The position numbers and the translations under genes were made by a program. DNA of 64,000 bases, from positions 296,702-360,701 of the forward strand of contig JAVLUZ010000145.1 of assembly GCA_036768485.1 (NCBI GenBank), given 5' to 3'. This stretch comes from Mermis nigrescens. Its lineage: Eukaryota > Nematoda > Enoplea > Mermithida > Mermithidae. This document shows positions 57,101 to 64,000 of this stretch, one piece after another (position 1 is the first letter of the stretch; every line of letters begins with the position of its first letter). The notes below the pieces were generated by a model, which was given only the letters and a program-made list of their open reading frames with translations, did no database searches and was not told the DNA's origin.

Positions 57101-59910
57101 AATCAAGCTGAAATCGGTCGATATGTTGAGTTGGTGCAGTAGCTCACGTGTCCGTTCTCGCATGTGGGTTTGAAAAAAGAATAATGGGTTCAAATCTTCT
57201 GAATAATTTATTTTTTTCATTTTTTTAATTCTTTTGGCAAACATGCACTTCATTTGACTTATTCATCTATTTAGCTTCTTCAGATAACACTATTTTGTTT
57301 TTTGAATTTCGCCTTAGTTCTCGAATGGGAGTGCAAAGAGTGCGAAAATCTGGGGGTGAAAAGACACATTTTGGTCGAGTTTTCGACTTGTTTATGTCTG
57401 CCAGCACCTCCGGTTATGAGTTTTAAGAAATTTTTTCTGACAGAAATGTTCTACGGATCAAGGGCTATCTTGTGCTTACCAGCAAACTTTTCTACAATCA
57501 ATACGCAGTTAGTATTAGGGGTTTAAACTTTACACTCTAGTGGGTGAGTAAAAAAGAGATTTTATTCAAGATTTCTCTGCCAACTTTTTCGGTTATGAGT
57601 TAGAATGGATTGAATAAAATAGAAATAAAGTAACTTTTAAGGGCTACACGTCGAAGCAAGCCGCGTTCAAAAAAACCTAATATTGAATTATTTATGGGGG
57701 TGTAATGTTCGAAATCTGAGGTGTAAAATGGGCGAAAAAACAGGTTTTTTTCTCGTATTTTAATTGGTAAATCATATCAAATATTTTGCGGAACATAAGT
57801 TTCGCACATACAAACGTACTACAATCAAAGGGCTACAAACTGGCCCAAACCGAATTTATTTACACTCAATGGGTCGTTAGGTTTGAGATTTTTAAAATTT
57901 ACAATGTGTTGGACACTGGAAAATACGTGTTTGTTTGTTTTTTTGTTCGCCACTTTCTCAGTTCAGAAGTCAGGCAAGGTCGAATAGGATAAAAATAAAG
58001 TACTTTCTAACGGATACGCGTCACAGCTCATTGCGTTGTTTTACATCAATATTTATCTTTTTTTGGGAGGCGTAAAGTCAAAAAAATGGGGGAGTTAAAC
58101 GTGTTTTCTGCCAAGTTTTGGTTTATGAGTCTGGACATAATCACAAGTCTAAAAATGAACCAGAAACCAAATATGATACGCCAGTTTGTTTGCACTCAAC
58201 AGTGGTGTAAAGTGGTTTACATCTGATATTTATTTGTCCTCGGGTTATTGTTGAGACTTAATTTTTTAATAAATGTTGATCGTAAAATCAGAGTGATATC
58301 AGAATTACGAATCCGACTGAAATTTTCTTTACACTCCGTGGTTGTCTAAAGTTTACACTGCATATTAACTTTAGTTCTAGAGCCTTGCGGAAGCGTAATT
58401 TTTTTTCAAAATGTTCTACGTAAAATCAGAATTGGGAATCTGACTGTTAGTTTTCTCTACAAATAGTAGTTGTGTAAAGTTTGCACTATTCATTTGTTGT
58501 TAATATGTAGTTTATACTACAAATTTATTTTACTTCCAAATCTGAGCGTTAGTGTTCCTTACACTTGATATTTGCGTAAAGTTTATGCTGAAAAACTTTG
58601 ATCTTTTGTCTTCTTTAAAAAGGATAATGCTGATGTTAAGAACAATATTGTTTTCCGCGTTCTTGGACTGCTGTCATTATTGTGTCATGTTACTGTATGT
58701 GTTCACTGACTGATGTACTCGAATCATGCTAATTAAAAGTAGGGTGCTAGCAAAGAAAAATGCTCCGATGGAACATATAAGATGAATATACTTGGAATTG
58801 TGGATTATTAAGGATGTAAAAGGAAGGGACTAGGAAAAAGCTACCTTAAGTCGCAAAATCTGATAAAAATCATACTTTCTCTGAGCAACGCAAAAAATCG
58901 AAGTATATTCTGCGGCCTCTAAAAAATTGTCTTTTTTAAATAATTTTCAAAGTTTCAGATAAGAGTTTATAAACGAAATCTATAATGTTTACTTTTTTAA
59001 ATTGCTGGCAAGTAGCAACGCTGACTAGCTTCGTATCCTGATTGATAGAAAACTAAGTGGTATTGTATTTTAAGTTGTCTTATTTTGTTATGAGCATTAT
59101 AGCAAGCAAAGTAGGGGCCGATTGTTGCACACAATCGTTATGGGCATACTAGTTTACCTGCATTTAGTCTGTTTCAAGTCAACTTAAGCGTTTTCTACTG
59201 TTTTAAACCAACAATTTCTTCAATTGCCTTGGATGCATCAATGTTTGCTATTTCATTCAATTGGCTTAGAAAGACTGTTAGTCTACTCAAATTCATTTCC
59301 CATAGCTACTGCATAGACTAACGTGCTGCTTTTCCAATCATTTTTATGCTTAAATATTTATTTTAATCTGTTGGCCGCAGAATATACTTCGATTTATTGC
59401 GTTGCTTAGAGAAAGTGTGATTTTTAGTAGATTTTGCGACTTTAGTTAGCTTTTTCCTAGTCCCTTCCTTTTACATCCTTAATAATCCACAATTCCATGT
59501 ATATTCATCTTTTTGTTCCATCAGAGCATTTTTTTGATAGTAAATCATATAAGTAAAACCTATGTGCAAAGTTTGGTCGAAATCTGAGAGGACATGTCAT
59601 TGAAACAAAATGTTTGATTCTTATCTGCAGTGGCTCTTATACACAGTATGCGCCTCAGTGATTTTTATCCCAATGTACATAGGATGCAGTAGTAGCCGGT
59701 CAATATTTGAACAATCAGGAGTGTTTCAAACGCACGGCGCGCTACTGGTCCCAGCATTTTGCTCGCGCTCCTGGTGCTGTGAATGATTTTTGTAAAAACA
59801 GGCTGGCTGAATTAATGAATAAAGGATTTGATTTTGATAATGCCTTAGAAGCTTTGAGTCACTGTGAATGGAACATTGAACGATCGATACATAGAATAGT
59901 AACGAAATAG
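51026..59910 (+). CDS. UBE2K: E2 ubiquitin-conjugating enzyme UBE2K, three exons
   Basis: Exons 51026-51152, 52229-52485 and 59683-59910 join in phase (1, then 0) into 203 codons; vertebrate UBE2K has 200. Order: N-terminal helix (LRIKREL), UBC fold with GPPDTPYENG, PFKPPKVKFITRLWHPN (HPN at 83-85), the active-site box GAICLDLLKDHW (Cys94), then DPQ|DAVVAGQY and a C-terminal UBA domain (about residues 161-203, LMNKGFDFDNALEAL...). The enzyme takes ubiquitin from E1 on Cys94 and builds mainly Lys48-linked chains; the UBA domain binds ubiquitin. It acts in the cytosol and nucleus. All catalytic landmarks are intact and all introns are GT-AG. Intron 2 (7.2 kb) is full of TEs. The - strand exon candidates at 54.9-55.1 kb and 63.3-63.8 kb suggest an overlapping antisense gene. 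Confidence 0.96.
52229..52485 (+). CDS. UBE2K: UBE2K exon 2 (catalytic core)
   Basis: Acceptor TTTTCACCAG, donor CTCAG|GTATGT. Encodes residues 43-128 with the HPN motif, the catalytic Cys94 and AASMTLRTLLLSVQLLLS. This block carries the strongest family resemblance in the whole window. Confidence 0.97.
52990..53100 (-). repeat. tRNA-derived SINE head (candidate)
   Basis: On the - strand, TGGTTGAGCGCTA (box A-like) is followed about 45 nt later by GAGTTCAAATCCG (box B-like). This is the RNA polymerase III promoter layout of tRNA-derived SINEs. The stretch does not fold into a tRNA cloverleaf, and I see no body repeat in the window. Confidence 0.4.
53400..53629. mobile_element. hAT-type MITE, CACACCTGGGCG family, copy 3
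   Basis: 230 bp in reverse orientation, with a perfect 8-bp target duplication ATTACGCA (53392-53399, 53630-53637). It carries the family's conserved inside (CATTTCCATTGGCTTC, inverse of the shared core). It lies in UBE2K intron 2. Confidence 0.9.
54939..55133 (-). CDS. Candidate - strand exon inside UBE2K intron 2
   Basis: A good acceptor (AATATAATTTTTTAG) precedes a 64-codon open frame: CLMKSSKQAVAHTKLVQPLK, then YNETHRDPFDVGKQHLKPST, then a Lys/Gln/Glu-rich end and TAA. A GAT|GTAGGA site at 55026 could act as a phase-0 donor. Exon 55026-55133 would then fit between 63277 (leaves phase 0) and 39358 (needs phase 0) without disturbing the frame. A second phase is also open for 27 codons. Protein-like composition is the only other support. 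It may instead be the last exon of a separate gene, or chance. Confidence 0.3.
   Translation of the reverse strand, partial: CLMKSSKQAVAHTKLVQPLKKYSEIVYNETHRDPFDVGKQHLKPSTQRIDFQKRKQEETILQKQ
55134..55980. other. Intronic sequence, nothing recognised
   Basis: AT-rich UBE2K intron 2 sequence before the second foldback element. No repeat family or coding frame can be supported. Confidence 0.35.
57130..57205 (+). repeat. tRNA-like sequence (SINE candidate)
   Basis: GCAGTAGCTCACGTG (box A-like) and GGGTTCAAATCTT (box B-like) are about 47 nt apart, followed by a T-rich stretch. The cloverleaf is poor, so I do not call a tRNA gene. The corresponding place in the first foldback element lacks it, which suggests an insertion. 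Confidence 0.35.
58757..59536. mobile_element. Inverted-repeat core module, copy 2
   Basis: Two inverted ends (58757-58917 and about 59378-59536) around the same 460-bp centre as at 8158-8577, here in opposite orientation. It ends abruptly at GAGCATTTTTTT, 146 bp before UBE2K exon 3. Confidence 0.8.
59683..59910 (+). CDS. UBE2K: UBE2K exon 3 (UBA domain)
   Basis: The acceptor CAATGTACATAG is followed by GAT GCA GTA GTA GCC, reading DAVVAGQYLNNQECFKRTAR. Then come YWSQHFARAPG and the UBA segment NRLAELMNKGFDFDNALEAL to RSIHRIVTK and TAG. The exon begins 24 nt upstream of the first near-cognate start; the DAVVA join with exon 2 is the family sequence. The acceptor has a poor pyrimidine tract. 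Confidence 0.95.
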   Translation, partial: DAVVAGQYLNNQECFKRTARYWSQHFARAPGAVNDFCKNRLAELMNKGFDFDNALEALSHCEWNIERSIHRIVTK

Positions 59911-60237
59911 AATTGTAGGGCCTAAGTTAATCGGTCCTCAGAAACTTGCCGTTTCATTATTTTGAAAAATTCTTGATTTCATCTGACAAATTATATTTTT
60001 GGCAACTTTTATGCACACTTTGCATATTTCACATGCTTAAAATGCTAGAGCGAAGATTTTTCGAAGGTGAAAACCATGCTGAAAAAATTCGCACCAACAC
60101 AGCATTAATTCTTTTTATGCAACATGACATACTACTGGAATGGAATATCCATCATGAGCTATTCGTTTTTACCGTATTACTAATATTAGCAGGAAAACTG
60201 CATGATTGCTCGTCTTGATTATTGTATAGAAATCGTG

Positions 60238-60243
60238 AATAAA
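60238..60243 (+). promoter_or_regulatory. UBE2K polyadenylation signal
   Basis: AATAAA 328 nt past the stop codon, followed by ATTATTATACAG and a GT-containing stretch. It is the first canonical signal downstream. Confidence 0.6.
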
Positions 60244-60354
60244 TTATTATACAGTCGAGTACAAGTATTGGAGTAACTAGCGAACAACTTCTAAAATTTC
60301 TAGCATGTTCCACCAATATAAGCAAGGAAAAATAAAGGATCTTGAGGCAGGATT

Positions 60355-60624
60355 ACACGTGGGCGTGGGGGGTTTGGGGGTATGCACCCCCCAGAAGTTG
60401 GAATACCCCCCAGAAATCAAAATACCCCCCAGAATTCAAATTATGAAATTTTTTGCTTTTTTAGCGATTTTTGGATACCATTGGATAGTGCTCGATGAGA
60501 TACGTCGAAAAATGGTCTTTTTTCGCCATACGACCACATTTAAGACAATTTTTTGACCATTGAAAATTTTTTCACCCCCAGAAATTTTCTCAACCCCCAG
60601 AATTTCGGTGCTGCCCACCTATGA
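60355..60624. mobile_element. hAT-type MITE, CACACCTGGGCG family, copy 4
   Basis: ACACGTGGGCGTGGGG to GCTGCCCACCTATGA, flanked by GCAGGATT (60347-60354 and 60625-60632). It shares the inside with copies 1-3. It lies just beyond the UBE2K polyadenylation signal. Confidence 0.87.
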
Positions 60625-60632
60625 GCAGGATT

Positions 60633-61039
60633 CACTGAGTCTATCTTTCTTTCTACTTTATTCGTTAAAACATCCTCGTTTATCCTGCGTGTGACGGATC
60701 AGAATAATCAAAAAAATTTTCGTCAGTATAAATTAAAGCTGGCTGGTCCTGGTCCAAAGCAGAATTTTCCATCTCGTAGCGAGACAAAATTAGTTGAAAT
60801 CTCTTTCCCCCAATGTTTACGTTTTCAAATTGAATTTAATGACTTCAGATATAAAATTTGAAGATATCCATCTGATCGTTAAACGATTTTGTGTATGTCA
60901 TAAAAGGTCATTTTGAGTAGGACTGTTCTGTTTTTTGACGGCCTGGATAGAATTTTTTGCGCGTCACTCCAATTTTCATAGTATTACGTATTACTGAAGT
61001 TAAGCGAAATAACAAAGAAAACTGTCAAGACTTATTTGC
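60633..61039. other. Intergenic or intronic, nothing recognised
   Basis: No coding frame or known repeat. Confidence 0.35.
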
Positions 61040-61047
61040 ATAAGAGT

Positions 61048-62371
61048 CAGAGGCGTAGCCAGAATTTTGGTTTGGAGGGGGCGAGAACAAAAATTTCTAA
61101 AGAATACTTCTGCAAGGAATGCTTTGATGTGGTACAGTACAGTGGCGCGATGTGTAGTAAAACTGAGTTTTTCGACCATTAGCAGAGTAGCGTTGCTGAT
61201 TTATGGGTTTCTGACGATCAGCAATACAAAAAGTATTAAGCGGCGCGAAGCTCCGAAATGTTTTATTATTTTTACCGTTTTCGTGTAGAATTTACGGCCT
61301 TTTATAGACAAACAGTTCGAAAATCATGAGTGACTCAAAATGCCGTAAAATTGAATCATTTTTACCGCCGTTAACATTTTGTAGCTCTATGAATACTGAC
61401 AGTCTGACAGAGCAGAAAATTATCAAACTTGTGCGAATCAATTTTCGACATAATGCCATAAGTTCAGGCTTCTAACAGGAAAACTGCGAATTAATAAGTT
61501 AGTATGAAGCACTAGAATAGTTTGACTGATTCAGGCTTTTAAACGCAATGCTGGAGCTTTTACAAAGAGAAACAACTGTAACCGGCGGAGCTATGCACCA
61601 CTTTTCCGAATCCGCCGGAAATTTTAAGAATTATCTAACCCTTTTATCACTTTTTGTCCTACCAAAATTTTTTTTACACGTGCAACTAGATTTTAAGGCT
61701 GGCCACAGTGGGGTCCGTTGCAGAGCCCCGGAAAATTTTGTAAACAATGCACTTCAATGTTGAATACTAATGTCAAAATTTCCGCAAAATTGGCCAAATC
61801 TTAGTTTTTGAATTAAGCCCAAAAACAGTTAAAATTGATCGACTCACACAAGACTTCTGAGCAGAAATACGTTTTTCGACCACTGCTTAGTATGCAGCAA
61901 CGGGTCCCTGGAAAATGTATCCATGGAAATTTTGTTCTTACCGTTTTCAGACCCATTTGTAGCCTTCTTATTAACAAGATGTAGTTCAGAAAACAGAAAA
62001 TGCCTAAAAATACAAGAAAATTTGGCCATTCTTTTCGATTACAATATAATTATGTGTCCTTGTAAAGAAAGACAAACAAAGCAGAGAATGAGCAAATTGG
62101 TACACAGTCATTTTCACATTTTTACTATTATGCTGGATTAAGTTATCTGAAGCGCTGGATTATTTTAGCTTATTCAAACTTCTAAACTCACGGATCTATA
62201 TAACAAAAAATAATGATGGCTCGGCGCCAAGCGCCGGAAGATTTTGACGTTTTTTGCCTTTTTGAACTCAATTTTCTGATCACAATTATTGCACCAGAAA
62301 AATCAACAAAATTTTCTGATCAAAGGCATTTCAGGGGCATATGCCCCCTATGCCCCCTAGCTGTGCCCTTG
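61048..62371. mobile_element. hAT element, non-autonomous, 1.3 kb
   Basis: Starts CAGAGGCGTAGCCAG and ends CTAGCTGTGCCCTTG. The 8-bp flanks ATAAGAGT and ATAGAAGT agree at 6 positions, so it is an older insertion. The inside contains the GGCGC...GCGCC palindromes at 61235 and 62220, shared with the 30-34 kb hAT element. No transposase was seen. Confidence 0.72.
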
Positions 62372-62514
62372 ATAGAAGTACAGGGGATTTATAATCATGA
62401 GGTGACCATGCATTTTTTATCTGCTAACTTTAACAATGTTTATCTGTGTGCAATACATCGGTGATCAGGAAAAGATCCTGAAGGCGAACTGAAGTAAGTA
62501 GTAATCTAGCATAG

Positions 62515-62675
62515 GACCGGATTCAAGGGGGATTGACGCCCTTCCCCATCTGCCCAAAATCGTTGGCGAGATAAAGGAATGATATGTACTTTACAATAAA
62601 TTTTAGCCATCAACCATCGTAATTTCTTAAATTTTTAAGGCGCTTCGCGCCAGATATTAGGTACCTACTCATTTA
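62515..62675. mobile_element. hAT end fragment related to the 30-34 kb element
   Basis: Inverse match to 34380-34549: GGATTCAAGGGGG, GGCGAGATAAAG and GGCGCGAAGCGCC-type words occur in the same order. The other end was not found, so it is either truncated or runs on unrecognised to about 63.05 kb. Confidence 0.65.
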
Positions 62676-63246
62676 TTACATTTATACATTTCCGGCGGCG
62701 TGGCGAAGCCATATTGTTGTAGTATTCTCCCATATATTTTATAGCATATGCTAATTCTAAAAGTTTTTGTACTTCGTGTTAAATGCTTCAATATAGGCTT
62801 AATGCACAAAACAGGAAATAACGAAATGATTTAAGTCTAAATGTCTTTTGTCGAAATTTCAACAATTTTCCGGTGCTTTGTACCGGGTTTTAGATAAATT
62901 TGAGCACTTTTTGTACAAAATTGCTTAAAATTGTGAATTTTCCGCAAAATTTTTTGCACGACAAATTATTTTGACTAAAAATAGACAATACAAAACAGAG
63001 AAACCGCTTTTCTGCACGTGAATAGCGGGCTTTTTGACCTATTTTTGATCTTGCTTGCCCTCCAAAAGAATGTACTATTGAAACAAATTACACGAATAGG
63101 TAGGTCAAGTCACTATAAATAGATATTCTCTCAAGTACGAAAGATTACACTAATGCCTTGCCCTGGCTCAAGTTTTATAATGCGATCTTATATGACAGGG
63201 GGTGGAATTCGGAGGTAAAAGCTCACCGTGGAACGTTTTTTTCGGC
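62676..63246. other. hAT-like debris, no gene seen
   Basis: Contains further CCGGCG and TTTTCCGCAAAATTTTTTGC words typical of the hAT-like family. If the - strand exon is real, this is its first intron. Confidence 0.4.
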
Positions 63247-63276
63247 TCAAATCACATAAATCTGTTCAAAGTTTAC

Positions 63277-63780
63277 CTCATAAAGTTTATTGGAACTATT
63301 CCGACATATTTCATTTTCGCATCGGTCAGTTAGAAAACCACTTTTGTCGTCAGCGAATAAGTTTTGCATGTTATGAACTGAACGGTGTCTTGGCGTTTTA
63401 CCGTCGAAAAAGCCGGCATTCGTCCTGTCAGAACTGAAGCTTCTTTGAATCGGCTTGAAAGCCGAATTCGAGCTAATTTTCAACGGAGAGCCGCCTAGGA
63501 TGCTCGTCGTACTTGCTAACGAAAGGGTTGATGCTCCCGTAGACTGCGAAACGAGAAATTTCGAATTTCTGGCTGTCGGACGCGAGAAGTATAAAACGTC
63601 GAAATGACTCAAATTTTCGTAAGACTCGTCTCTTCCAATCGGCGTAAAAATTCGCTCGTCAGTTTGAAATAAGCAATCTATGTCCTTAACTGATTCCATG
63701 GCTTCCGAGGCATGTTTTCCAAACAAGCTTAGCGACGACGACACATTTGCATATCTGCTCATACACCGCAAATTAACCAT
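63277..63780 (-). CDS. Ser-rich exon, probable first coding exon of the - strand gene
   Basis: ATG at 63780 (another at 63762) opens 168 codons to a GAG|GTAAAC donor at 63277, leaving phase 0. The frame itself runs on to 63247. The protein has SRYANVSSSLSLFGK, DERIFTPIGRDESYENLSHF, STGASTLSLASTTSILGG, SPLKISSNSAFKPIQ and RSFSSDR. It is Ser/Thr-rich and likely disordered, with S/T-P sites like those of the 38.7-kb exon. The splice phase allows direct joining to the 39358-38724 exon; the joined chain would be 563 residues. A 24-kb intron would then contain UBE2K on the other strand. The link is inferred; the exon itself is supported by length, codon character and donor. Confidence 0.6.
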
Positions 63781-64000
63781 AAGTAAATAAATAAGCCAAT
63801 TATTACAGACCACTGGCGCACGGAAATGAGCGATTTTTGTTCACGACGCAACGCAGAATTTCGGAAAGCGCAGCCACTGGTTACTACACCGGTTCTGTAA
63901 ATAAACACTTGAAACATTAACCAGAACAAGTTTTGATCCTTTTTGTTTTTGAGATGATTCTTAAAGTGAAAAAATGGAGGTACCTACCGGTGTTGTTCAT
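63781..64000. other. Possible promoter side of the - strand gene
   Basis: The frame is open upstream to a TGA near 63842. No TATA box or other element stands out. Confidence 0.3.

Larger units (their letters stand above)
55992..59536. mobile_element. Foldback element, single-armed copy in UBE2K intron 2
   Basis: Starts with the hairpin ATAGGTAGCGC...GCGCTACCTAT and GGTGCGGTTTTTTT. It runs through the TTTACAC/GTGTAAA tandem units (56150-58600) and ends with the inverted-repeat core module (58757-59536). It is the inverse of 11850 back to about 7987, so it lacks the other long arm. Either it is a deletion product or the core is a boundary. A tRNA-like stretch at 57130 interrupts it. Confidence 0.8.

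Noticed and set aside
57130..57205. Functional tRNA gene
   Set aside because: The box sequences are present but acceptor and anticodon stems cannot be paired.
59946..60218. 90-codon frame downstream of UBE2K as a separate gene
   Set aside because: It lies between the UBE2K stop and its polyadenylation signal, so it is most likely 3' UTR; no motif was seen.

Overview
This window is nuclear DNA from an invertebrate animal, probably an arthropod; I cannot name the species. It is AT-rich, has GT-AG introns, and is crowded with transposable elements (TEs): Penelope, Ty3/gypsy-like, LINEs with RNase H, hAT, Harbinger, Mutator-like, TA-inserting MITEs and probably a Maverick derivative. Almost no open frame over 60 codons looks like host coding sequence. 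I recognise no rRNA, complete tRNA or CRISPR array.

Host genes. (1) One complete, recognisable gene lies on the + strand: the class II E2 ubiquitin-conjugating enzyme UBE2K. It has three exons (51026-51152, 52229-52485, 59683-59910), encodes 203 aa with a UBC fold (HPN, catalytic Cys94) and a C-terminal UBA domain, and is followed by an AATAAA at 60238. (2) On the - strand, a chain of exons (39358-38724, 37900-37522, 35865-35792, 30098-29998) has matching splice phases, a stop and an AATAAA. It encodes the C-terminal part of a protein I do not recognise, rich in Ser, Lys and S/T-P sites. A Ser-rich exon at 63780-63277 has a compatible phase and may be its first coding exon; UBE2K would then be nested head-on in its intron.

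Layout. 0-4 kb: small MITEs, no gene. About 4-11.9 kb: a long foldback element full of GTGTAAA/TTTACAC palindromes, with a half copy in UBE2K intron 2 (56-59.5 kb). 13-18.8 kb: a second long inverted repeat (arms of about 1.5 kb) whose centre carries a 5'-truncated LINE insertion with a visible 13-bp target duplication. 19.3-25.2 kb: a cluster of Penelope-like copies, tandem and inverted, landed in the gag-protease region of a gypsy-like element (25.2-29.2 kb). 30.2-34.8 kb: a nest of at least five elements. 40.5-50.7 kb: a 10.2-kb near-palindrome with 5'-AG/CT-3' ends and a 6-bp target duplication (Maverick-like), interrupted by a Mutator-like element whose ends are arrays of a 15-bp GC-rich repeat. 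60-62.7 kb: more hAT relatives.

What works together: only UBE2K and the - strand gene look like functioning host loci. The rest is a record of TE insertion, readable through target-site duplications at a dozen junctions. All identifications rest on reading the sequence by eye; no searches were run.
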